Shown here in pieces: positions 1 to 8,073 of a stretch of DNA of 64,000 bases. The number at the start of each line of letters is the position of its first letter. Position 1 is the stretch's first letter. The DNA comes from Paraphysomonas bandaiensis (lineage: Eukaryota > Chrysophyceae), in the NCBI GenBank assembly GCA_965644295.1, contig CBFFRP010000457.1:1-64000 (forward strand), in the 5' to 3' direction. The translations under genes were made by a program, and so were the position numbers. The notes under the pieces are model-generated. The model was given only the letters and a program-made list of their open reading frames with translations, did not search any database and was not told where the DNA came from.

Positions 1-1
1 T

Positions 2-1240
2 ATTCACATCAGGATATGGCAGGACCCAACGCTCCCCACAGAGCCGGTGTTCCTCAATCCAAACTGGGCCACATGGGCGAGCCACCATCGTACCTTCCTG
101 CCAGATACCGAGCGCAAGACCCCAAAGGACATATTCTGCTGCAACCAACACTTCTTTCTCGATCTGAGGGAACCTGCAGAGGCCGAATTACACCGTCTAA
201 TGGAACTTCTCCCACACCTCTATGCTGACAGGCTTGCCCCCTCCCTCCCATTAGTCCCAGCTCATACCCATGCTGCCCGAACTCAACAGGGGCCAGAATA
301 CGCGTCCGACAGCAGCGGCGACGGCCCGTCCACCCACCCGCATCTCCACAAACACCCACCAACGCAAAATCCACCCAAACCACGCCAGTTTGGACCCGGA
401 TACAGTAGTGACGACAGCGGCGATGGCCCGCGCAAGCGACGACCACGCAAACCCCCTAACGAGCCTCAACCACCCAAAACCCCAGGACACATTCCCAAAC
501 CCGATGCCCACACCACGACACCCGCTCCAGACACCACACGGCAACCTCCCGGACGGCGTCGTCACAGCCTGACGCTTGCTGACTACTTTCCGCCCATCCC
601 GCCACCCAAGGCTGACACCCGGAGCACACCCGCGGATCAACCAACACTCTCGCCCACAGAACAAACCTCGACCGCCAACACTCTGGACATTCCCCCATCC
701 CAAGACCGGCCAACCCCACGTGTGTCATCATCCCCCCCGCCACTACTACCCCAGCCGGCCCGGCGAGAAGCGACTCCGTTCACCAGTTCACTTACCAACG
801 CCTGGACCGCGTACGACAACACACACCGAGTTGCAGTCTCCCTACGCGAAGACCTGCTACGCCACATCCACAACACCGTCATGGCAGGCACGACTAACTG
901 GAGTCCGCTTCTTCAAATTATACACGACGACGCAAACTACATCCAAGTTGCCAACTTCGACTGGGAGGATGACTACAGAGCCACAATAGCACGCGGCCTA
1001 GACGCCCTTGCAGCCACATACCAAATCCATACCGCCCCCTCGCCTGGACATTACCCTAACGTGCCCCTACAAACTGCTGAAGATGCAAAAGCACTGCATA
1101 GGTTCATTGCCCACTTACAACGAATTTGTCTTGCATCAGGACAGGCTCACACAAGCCGACTGCTCCACACCCTCCAATGCGCGCACAAGGCTCTAACCAC
1201 CATGCCCCCGCAGCGATACAACACCAGCCATAGGTGTTAA
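2..1240 (+). CDS. GC-rich proline-rich ORF, 5' partial
   Basis: An open frame enters from the left edge and ends at TAA 1238-1240, giving at least 412 residues. The first in-window start-like codon is GTG at 47, but the frame is open before it, so the true start is outside. The N-terminal part is folded-looking, with tryptophans and a CC pair. The middle is rich in Pro, Ser, Thr and basic residues and holds two related acidic motifs (YASDSSGDG and YSSDDSGDG). The last 140 residues look helical. GC content is far higher than anywhere else in the window and third positions favour C, which suggests foreign or transposon origin. I do not recognise the family; a mobile-element ORF (gag- or ORF1-like) is the guess. 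It abuts the end of a virus-like gene on the other strand. Confidence 0.5.
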   Translation: MHIRIWQDPTLPTEPVFLNPNWATWASHHRTFLPDTERKTPKDIFCCNQHFFLDLREPAEAELHRLMELLPHLYADRLAPSLPLVPAHTHAARTQQGPEYASDSSGDGPSTHPHLHKHPPTQNPPKPRQFGPGYSSDDSGDGPRKRRPRKPPNEPQPPKTPGHIPKPDAHTTTPAPDTTRQPPGRRRHSLTLADYFPPIPPPKADTRSTPADQPTLSPTEQTSTANTLDIPPSQDRPTPRVSSSPPPLLPQPARREATPFTSSLTNAWTAYDNTHRVAVSLREDLLRHIHNTVMAGTTNWSPLLQIIHDDANYIQVANFDWEDDYRATIARGLDALAATYQIHTAPSPGHYPNVPLQTAEDAKALHRFIAHLQRICLASGQAHTSRLLHTLQCAHKALTTMPPQRYNTSHRC

Positions 1241-1606
1241 ATCTGGTTCATATAAACTGAAATGTATTCTTCTTTTTTGTCTAAAGTTCTTTACTTTAAA
1301 CAAAGACCCTTCCCCTGATGTCATTTGTGATATGGTGTCATCTGTATTGAGATATGACAGCACACATTGGTTACTATCAAATCCTTGATAATATCCATCT
1401 TCTGCCAAATCATCGGCTACCAATAAAACATATTGAGGATGTCCTACCGCTAATGATTCACAATTCATTATAAATCCAGTGCATTGAACACTATACCATT
1501 CATAATTTTGTGGTAGTGGGTCTAAATCTATGTAACAGTTCTCAGCATCTCCTGAAACTGCATTAGCGGATGAAATAACATAAGTAAAACTATTAATATT
1601 TTGCAT
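1193..1606 (-). CDS. virus-like structural-type protein, single-domain, 3' truncated
   Basis: The chosen start is the Met at 1606-1604 (MQNINSFTYVISS), because the downstream domain copies in the neighbouring gene begin the same way (MSNINKSFTY). About 137 residues. Shared pattern with the neighbour: FTY-V/I-S near the start, a C-x-I-D/T-L strand, a 'DDLAEDGYYQG' segment matching 'YGWAENGYGG', and FKVKNFRQKRRIHF near the end matching FKISNMKYNRRVRF. The neighbour continues with a final strand (HITCIITP) that is absent here. Instead the frame runs into the GC-rich sequence from about 1240 and stops. The protein is therefore probably cut at a junction. The fold is inferred to be beta-rich. A minor capsid or other structural role in a polinton-like or related virus is plausible but not shown. 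Confidence 0.45.
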   Translation of the reverse strand: MQNINSFTYVISSANAVSGDAENCYIDLDPLPQNYEWYSVQCTGFIMNCESLAVGHPQYVLLVADDLAEDGYYQGFDSNQCVLSYLNTDDTISQMTSGEGSLFKVKNFRQKRRIHFSLYEPDLTPMAGVVSLRGHGG

Positions 1607-1632
1607 TATATATTTATAGTAGAAAAATAAAA

Positions 1633-2580
1633 TTAATCTTTCGGTGTTATAATACATGTTATATGATAATATGTTGTTGCACCATTATCAACATCAGCCC
1701 CTTCAACCTCTTCACCTGTAAAAGGATAATACATTTTAAATCTTACACGACGGTTATATTTCATATTTGATATTTTAAATACTGCACCATTACCAGCAAA
1801 TAAACATGGCTCACTTGTGTTTTTAACATACGGACTCACAACAATCATTCTATCTGTCTGACTTTGGTATCCACCGTATCCATTTTCTGCCCAACCATAT
1901 GAATATAAATTGATATATCTATATTGACCTGTTGAAAGCGTACCTGTGTTTATTTTAATGTCAACAACATCCACAAAGTAATTTGTGAAGTTATCATTTA
2001 TACTTGGTAGAGTTATATGGCAATCATTGGCACTTCCTTCCGCATCTACACTGGTAATGGTATATGTGAATGATTTATTTATATTGGACATAATATATTT
2101 TACCGGTGTTGTTCTTACTGGAGTTAATGATAAATGTAATGTCCATTGTTTCTTGTAGCCTCCGTTTGCTACTGAATCCTGATTAAATCCTTCACAATTC
2201 CTTAGCGTGAATCGTATGGTTTTATTATTAAAGTTTCTTACCATATAAACCATATTGGTTAAATTATTAGCAAGCCCTTTTCTATGTTCTGCAAGTTCAG
2301 AAGCAAAAATTGGAGGAGTTACAGCTTTGAAACTAGAATCATTATGAGTACTATATCCTGTTTCCACAAAATCCTTCGCTTCAATGAGAACTGCGGATGA
2401 TGGTGGTGATGATAATAAATTTGATGTGGCATTAAAGTATAATGGACAACATATAAAATATTCAACATCATTAGGAAGTAATGCGAGCATTGGTATATCA
2501 CATGAAGCATTATCTCCTGATGATGAATTGGTTGTGTCTACAACATATGTGAATGTTTCATCTGTATAAAATGGTTTCAT
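1633..2580 (-). CDS. virus-like protein with two tandem copies of a beta-rich domain
   Basis: 315 residues, single exon. Residues 1-160 and 167-315 repeat the same layout: FTYVVD/FTYTIT near the start, a small Cys-containing strand (CDIPML / CHITLP), a long variable loop, a hydrophobic strand, a basic strand (KTIRFTL / RRVRFKM) and a closing strand (LHLSLTP / HITCIITP). The second half starts with an internal MSNINKSFTY, exactly where the next gene downstream starts, so two tandem genes appear fused. Low Lys/high Asn-Tyr-Ser content and no signal peptide. The region is AT-rich and intronless, unlike the surrounding cellular genes. Likely an endogenous DNA virus or polinton-like structural protein; this rests on context and repeat architecture, not on a recognised family. 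Confidence 0.5.
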   Translation of the reverse strand: MKPFYTDETFTYVVDTTNSSSGDNASCDIPMLALLPNDVEYFICCPLYFNATSNLLSSPPSSAVLIEAKDFVETGYSTHNDSSFKAVTPPIFASELAEHRKGLANNLTNMVYMVRNFNNKTIRFTLRNCEGFNQDSVANGGYKKQWTLHLSLTPVRTTPVKYIMSNINKSFTYTITSVDAEGSANDCHITLPSINDNFTNYFVDVVDIKINTGTLSTGQYRYINLYSYGWAENGYGGYQSQTDRMIVVSPYVKNTSEPCLFAGNGAVFKISNMKYNRRVRFKMYYPFTGEEVEGADVDNGATTYYHITCIITPKD

Positions 2581-2624
2581 TATATATATTCCGTGAGAAA
2601 AATATATATAGGTATATTATTACT

Positions 2625-2813
2625 ATGGACAGATTGAAAACAAAATTCAATAAGAAGATTACAGACGCTCAGAATAAACTTAACAAGAAGGTTAGCGGCG
2701 CACAGAAGAAACTGAACAAGAAGGTCAGTGGCGCTCAGAGTAAAGTCAACAAGAAGGTAAACGGAGCACGAAAAAAGGCGAACAATAAAATCAACGGCCT
2801 AAAGTTCGTTTAA
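2625..2813 (+). CDS. small basic 11-residue-repeat protein
   Basis: 62 residues from ATG 2625. After MDRLKTKF the protein is about five imperfect copies of an 11-residue unit of the type NKKVSGAQKKL, with Lys at fixed places and Ala/Gly/Val between, and no Cys, Pro or Trp. It should be strongly basic and helical, resembling LEA-like or nucleic-acid-condensing repeats. The start is divergent from the adjacent virus-like gene; the two starts are 45 bp apart across an AT-rich spacer (2581-2624) that may hold both promoters. A role as a virion DNA-packing protein is a guess from composition and neighbours. A track start upstream (2553) was not used because it lies in the spacer and adds residues unlike the repeat. 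Confidence 0.5.
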   Translation: MDRLKTKFNKKITDAQNKLNKKVSGAQKKLNKKVSGAQSKVNKKVNGARKKANNKINGLKFV

Positions 2814-3255
2814 AATCCTAATTTTATAACCTTCTGATTGGCTGAAAATCCTATAGAAAATGAAAACTCTTCCCCTAGTGTCTTCTCCGAGGGCTGCGTC
2901 GAGTCCAGGACAGTGACCCCGTCTTTTTTTTTTGAAGACGGGAATTTTTTTTTAAACGGATAAATTTAACGGTTTTTATTTTTTTTCGAAAGTCGGGAAT
3001 CGAACCGCTCGACGTTTTTCTTTCATCCCGCTGTTTCACGTTGCGAGTTCGTCGTAAGCAAAACTGCGGATGTTTGGTACAGTAAATAATACATATATAA
3101 ATGATATTTTTATGGATATAATACATTTGGATATTCATTTTGTCGTTTCAGGATGCATTTTGCGTTTGGATTTTATTGATGTTGTTAACTCATGTGTGTG
3201 TGCTGTGGAGATAATGTTGTATGCAATATATATATGCATCACACATAGACTCATC
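2814..3255. other. spacer with T-rich tracts and GC-rich hairpins
   Basis: No convincing gene. 2880-3065 alternates poly-T runs with GC-rich inverted segments, for example GAAGACGGG after CCCGTC at 2918-2945. It separates the basic repeat protein from the zinc-knuckle ORF. Confidence 0.4.
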
Positions 3256-3606
3256 ATGGTGTGCTCTCGCTGCAAGAATCCAGACCACAACATGGCTTCA
3301 TGGGATTGTCCTCTTCGAAAGTCTTATGTTCCAAAGAATCGTCGTCCGGCCGACTACATTGACCATGAGAGCATCAAATATTTAAATGCTCTCAAGAACA
3401 GCTCAATGGAAGAAGAAGCTGAGCTTCAAATTGAAGGAAACTCGATTGTTTTTACTGCCGATGAAAATGATCTTCGTCTTGAATTTGAGCTCTCAGATCT
3501 CCTGAAGGAGCTGTCAATGGAGAAAAAGCTTGATCTGATTCGCAAAATGGAGGCGATTTTCGAGGATGAGCAAGAAGAGTTGCTGGATGACGCCTGCAAG
3601 AAGTAG
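3256..3606 (+). CDS. small zinc-knuckle protein
   Basis: 116 residues. Met 3256 was chosen because it directly precedes the Cys motif, although the frame is open back to 3070 with AT-rich, unconvincing sequence. Residues 3-18 have C-x2-C-x4-H-x6-C followed by P, which resembles a CCHC zinc knuckle with a longer last spacing than the classical x4. The rest is acidic and helical, with a hydrophobic-acidic segment (ELSDLLKELSMEKKLDLIRKM). It may belong to the same virus-like block, or be a transposon-derived nucleic-acid-binding protein. No introns are visible. Confidence 0.45.
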   Translation: MVCSRCKNPDHNMASWDCPLRKSYVPKNRRPADYIDHESIKYLNALKNSSMEEEAELQIEGNSIVFTADENDLRLEFELSDLLKELSMEKKLDLIRKMEAIFEDEQEELLDDACKK

Positions 3607-5574
3607 CTTTTCATTCTTGCTTGTTTCTGTTTTCTTATTATGAGCTATAACGTAATTAGTGCAATACCTCCATATATTTGACATGTTTCTTTGTTCTGAT
3701 ATGTCTTTATCGCTCTTTCTATATATCCATCCACAAAACAATTTCGACAGTGATGACGCTATTGTGTTGTGTAGATTAGATAGCGTTGTTAGTATAGTGG
3801 CGCGTTGTTTTCTACTCTTAACTATAATAACGACGATGGCATTTAGGCGTTGGCAATTCATACTTTTAAAACTCTATATTATAAATATTTATTTCAGCCA
3901 GATTATTTTACTATAAAATGCCAATGCCAAAATGTCAATTTATAAATAGGATATTAGTAATCGAAATAATATAAGAAGAATTATTAATATAGATATACAT
4001 AAAAGATATATAAAAAAGATTGATATTACATTAATATAAAACATTCAGAATAATATACCAGGCTCCCTCCGGATCTAAAGATCCTCCCCCCTGGTCGCAA
4101 ATTGCTCCGCAATTCGGGCGTTCTAATTATTCTTGTTTATTTTATGGGAAAATAATAAGGTATAGATTTTAGGGATTCGATTTAACGGACCCATTGCCTG
4201 CAAGCGGAGCGTATAAGCCATCCCGCTTTTTTTTCATGACTAGCGTGCGTAGTGTGAACTATTATAAACTATTTCATTAGCGTATCGCGATGATACTTCT
4301 CTTTATACTGTCATATATTTAATATAACTTCGAAACAACCTCTCGATTGTCTCCCTAACGAATTCAAAACAAAAACCATAGTACAGTCCACGAAAAACAA
4401 ATTATTAGGTAGCTGTTATCTCTGTAGCAGGAACTAATCCTGACCTCCGACTCCAAGCATTTCCTATCCATTATGCTGTGAGTCTTAGCAAAAGCACTCA
4501 AACTGTTCTATGTGGAGACATCTATACACCTATCATTTTTATAAGTATACGTATATATCTCAAATGTACAGTACACAGTATGCAGTACACAGCAGTATAT
4601 GTATATCCACAGTGCAGTTCATATCTCTTGAGCTAGTTCACAATCTGAGGAAGCCAAGATGATATCAGACTGCACTGAGGAACAATATGTCGCGTTGCAT
4701 GTGTAGGATAGATAACTGAATCAATAGCTAATTTTATACATTTGAAGTACATAAACCACAGCCTATATATATATATATACCATACAGACCACTCCCAGAA
4801 AAATTATAGCAGTATAACTCCATAAAGATCAGTCAACTGCATACATCCATACAAATGAGTTCACTGAGACAGAATATAAGAGACTGTGCTCTGATATCTT
4901 GCAAGATGGAATGCATAAACCTCATCGCATCTCTGTGTTGCAATATGTCTATAAACGGTATAGTGAACTGCATGTTAAGGTGATAGTAGAGTCATTGTCA
5001 ATAGAATTGCAATCAATAGTACATAAACAATAATAATAATGATTGTATTATGTAGTAGTTGTTTAATGGATTAGTTAACAAGCAACTCAACGGCTCAGAC
5101 TATATGTGTGTATATATACTTGACAAATAAGCCCCACTGCAAAAAATAGGTACAATACCCCCCATTTTCTCACCAAAATGATGAATTTTGAGTTGGAAAA
5201 TTGATTATTTTGAGAGAAAATATGGGATTATTGTACCTATTTTTTCTTTTTACTATAGAATACCCTCTGAAAACCATTACTTTTATTGAAAAGCCTCTGA
5301 AAACCATCACTTTTATGGAGTATCCTGTGAAAATAGGCAGTTTTTTCTCTTTTTTCATTGTATTTCATGTATTTTCAACTGGGTATATATATATATGTGT
5401 ATATATAACTATATATGACTATATAACACACAACTGTAATGTACAGCAGGACAGCGTCCCTGTTGCATATACATACTTAATTGCACCATTTCCTCTCTGG
5501 TTGCAATACTTTCTTGCAAATCACTTTGATTTCTCTATTAGTTTTATTATTTACGATTCATTTGTTGCAATTTA
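3607..5574. other. AT-rich intergenic region
   Basis: About 2 kb without a supported gene. It holds the hairpin cluster at 4058-4121 and a GC-rich patch with a T-run at 4188-4236. At 5258-5335 a short repeated phrase (CTGAAAACCATYACTTTTAT) occurs twice. TA-rich runs at 4764-4779 and 5384-5428 precede the hydrolase gene and may include its promoter. Confidence 0.5.
4058..4121. other. cluster of perfect hairpins
   Basis: An outer stem ACCAGG...CCTGGT encloses the perfect palindrome GGATCTAAAGATCC. It is followed at once by a second hairpin, ATTGC-TCC-GCAAT. Both stand out from AT-rich surroundings. Function unknown; possibilities are a structured RNA, a transposon or virus end, or a cruciform site. 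Confidence 0.45.
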
Positions 5575-7083
5575 ATGTCACTGCAACGGCCACTTAAAGT
5601 GCTCTCATTGTGCTTTATATGCCTCTTTGCAGTACTAATATCACTCGTATCACCTTACATTCAACAACTTCTTACTGTAGCCAATGGGTTTGCATCAAAG
5701 ACAATTTGTACGGGGGTATTTTTGTCCCAAAGGGACATTACCACTATACAGAGTAATGAGCTGGAAGGGTTGAGTTCTTTACTTACGTCCTCTGTTGTAA
5801 ACTATGAAGAAAAATCGGTGACATCTACGTTATTTGGTTGTGGAGAAAGTCTCTCACGGTTGTTGAGACTCCCTGTATCCAAATCTATTTATATCGGGGA
5901 AAAGTACGGTTGCCAATTGCAGTTAGAATCCTACACTTCTCGTCACCCTTTAAGGGACCTTGCACCCCCTAATGTGAAGTATTCTGATGCTACTCTGACA
6001 CCTTCGAAGCATACAGACATTGATATTTCTTGTCTACAGTCATTTGTTGATGCGGAGTTCACCCCTGTAGCTCTGAAACAGAACCAGTCGCGGGCAATCG
6101 TGGTAAGTCACAAGGGAGAAGTCGTAGCTGAGGGGTATCAGGGCCTTCTTGGAGTGACCCCAGATATGAAACTACTGGGTTGGTCTATGACCAAGTCAGT
6201 GTTTAGCATGGTTATTGGTGCAGGTGTGCAAGCTGGCCTACTTTCACTGGATACCCCACTGAAACTCTCAGGGCTCTCCGCCAGTCACAAAGCAGAGCTC
6301 ATTAAGCGAAATGGTGGTCGCGAAATAACGTTTCGACAGGCCCTTCAAATGGAAGATATCCTTGCTGGAGAGGAAAATTATGGTATTATGGCTGATGTGG
6401 TACGAATGTTGTACGGTTCCCCTGATACTGCCGCTCTAGCCACTTCTCTCGCGGCTAGGCCCATCCCTCAATCCCCAACTACCCGTTCAAAATTTGACTG
6501 GTACTATTCGTCAGGCGTAAGTAATCTTTTATCCAATGAATTCAGAGCTTTATTTAGTTCGGATGATGAATATTGGGCCTTCCCACACACACATTTGTTC
6601 GGGCCTATCAACGCCTCGGTTACTATTGAGATGGACCCGTCAGGAAACTATGTTGCGTCGTCGTTTGGTTATGCTAGCGGCCGAGATTGGGCTAAACTTG
6701 GTGACCTTCTCCTATCAAATGGAACTTTCAATGGGAAACAAATAATATCAGCGGAGTATGTGCAGTTCATGCAGGAGCCCCACCCGGCAAGTGGTGGGCA
6801 TTACGGTGGGCACATTTGGCTCAATGCAGCTCGTGTAAGCGTTAGGGACTACAATCTGCTCCCGTTGCATCACATACGTAAAAAGCAGTGCTATTGGATA
6901 ACTCGTAGCCTTCCATCTGATGCATTTTATATGGGTGGTCACGATGCACAGTTTGTCTTCATTGTGCCTAGTATGAATCTAGTCGTCGTGAGAATCGGAT
7001 ACACGCATGATTCTCCAGATGGCTACATAGGTTGGGACACAGAGAGGTTCTTTTCTACTCTTGTTAATTCTTGCAAAGCGTAG
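5575..7083 (+). CDS. membrane-anchored serine beta-lactamase-like hydrolase
   Basis: 502 residues, single exon, from ATG 5575. Residues 8-31 are a hydrophobic segment after a short basic N-terminus, giving a signal anchor (type II) or uncleaved signal. The catalytic domain lies at about 160-500. The class C beta-lactamase/esterase SxxK motif is S204-M-T-K207, and a Tyr motif follows at Y310-Y311-S-S-G. Near the C-terminus MGGHDAQFVFIVPSMNLVVV supplies the final strand and a GGH in place of the KTG-type motif, as in esterases and 6-aminohexanoate-dimer hydrolases. Expected role: hydrolysis of an ester or amide at the cell surface or in the endomembrane lumen; the substrate cannot be told. It is followed by about 1 kb of intergenic DNA. 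Confidence 0.85.
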   Translation: MSLQRPLKVLSLCFICLFAVLISLVSPYIQQLLTVANGFASKTICTGVFLSQRDITTIQSNELEGLSSLLTSSVVNYEEKSVTSTLFGCGESLSRLLRLPVSKSIYIGEKYGCQLQLESYTSRHPLRDLAPPNVKYSDATLTPSKHTDIDISCLQSFVDAEFTPVALKQNQSRAIVVSHKGEVVAEGYQGLLGVTPDMKLLGWSMTKSVFSMVIGAGVQAGLLSLDTPLKLSGLSASHKAELIKRNGGREITFRQALQMEDILAGEENYGIMADVVRMLYGSPDTAALATSLAARPIPQSPTTRSKFDWYYSSGVSNLLSNEFRALFSSDDEYWAFPHTHLFGPINASVTIEMDPSGNYVASSFGYASGRDWAKLGDLLLSNGTFNGKQIISAEYVQFMQEPHPASGGHYGGHIWLNAARVSVRDYNLLPLHHIRKKQCYWITRSLPSDAFYMGGHDAQFVFIVPSMNLVVVRIGYTHDSPDGYIGWDTERFFSTLVNSCKA

Positions 7084-8073
7084 TGTTTTAAGTGGTTGAT
7101 GGACGTGTATAGTGATGACCGAAATGCGTATGAATGGTATTTCAGGCGCTGAAATAAACACACGTGTAGCGTAATGAAGCATTATTCTACCATTTAATGA
7201 ATATTCTCTCTCTCATTGAGCGTCTCTGTTATAGCGAGATAGTGAGTATAAGCTGGTAGCTGGTGTTGTCATTTATTATTCACACTATTACGAAAAAACA
7301 TGCAAAACAGCGCCTTGACGCAAACTTATCCCATATCAGTCATCGGTCACATATACTTTTCGTCTCCTTGATATCTTATTGAGCTATTGTCAATTGTTGC
7401 ATCTGGAAAGACAATAATTTGACAAGAGCTAGGTCGTAGTGTACTAGTGTTCTAAAAACTACAATATTACTTTTAGATCACAATGCTTGCAATCTCAATA
7501 ATATTCAACATTATACTAGAAGGGCGTAGGCCACATTTTACTAATATTTCACACTTCACATACACTAATGTATCGCGTAAGACCCTCGACACAGTTGGAG
7601 TCGCACGTTTTCGTGGTGTTCTGGAAGATAAGTACCGGAGATATTTCACCGGGAAACTAACGTGAGACGCATATATCATGTATCATATATAATATAATAT
7701 ATGGGAAGGGTAACCGGGGTATTGGGCTACCTACTGAAGTCAAGCATCCGGGCTGTTCACCTTAAGAGCTCAAAAATCCTGAAGTCAGCAGATAGAAGGT
7801 ATATCAACATTCTGCTTGCTCACTGCGTTTGCTTTGAGTGATAAAGCGAAAGTGGTTGCACCTTGGTGCTTGCGGTGACGCACAAGAAGCTTTCTTAGCG
7901 TTAAATAGTAGGATATCAGAGTTAAGCACTAGTTAGTTTAATTGCAATGCTAAATAAGTTCTGATTCTTCAACGCATATTGCCTATTGCTAATAATAAGA
8001 ATTCGCTACAACTACTATCGCTGTAGGTAAAACACTTTTCAGACATAAAATATATACTACCAAATACTCCGAA
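7084..8073. other. intergenic region with dispersed repeat copy
   Basis: No supported gene. The right half (about 7703-7990) is a copy of the dispersed repeat described separately. The rest is AT-rich sequence between two convergent genes and should hold both 3' ends. Confidence 0.5.
7703..7990 (+). repeat. dispersed repeat copy A
   Basis: Starts with GGGTAACCGGGGTATTGGGC, includes the conserved GCACCTTGGTGCTTGCGGTG segment at 7859-7878 and ends near a GCCTATTGCTAATAA segment. It matches copies at about 26481-26635, 34138-34222 (opposite strand) and 54238-54505 (opposite strand). This copy carries about 60 bp of extra sequence between the GC-rich head and the core. Confidence 0.7.

Noticed and set aside
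251-703. Minus-strand and other-frame ORFs over the GC-rich region
   Set aside because: Shadows of the plus-strand proline-rich frame, expected at high GC.
2990-3060. B-box-like GGTTCGATTCCC on the minus strand
   Set aside because: No matching D-arm, anticodon arm or acceptor stem around it.
4140-4236. tRNA-like sequence on the minus strand (TGGCTTATACG and AATCGAATCCC with a T-run)
   Set aside because: A- and B-box-like words are present, but acceptor and T-stems do not pair and no proper anticodon loop with T33 can be drawn.
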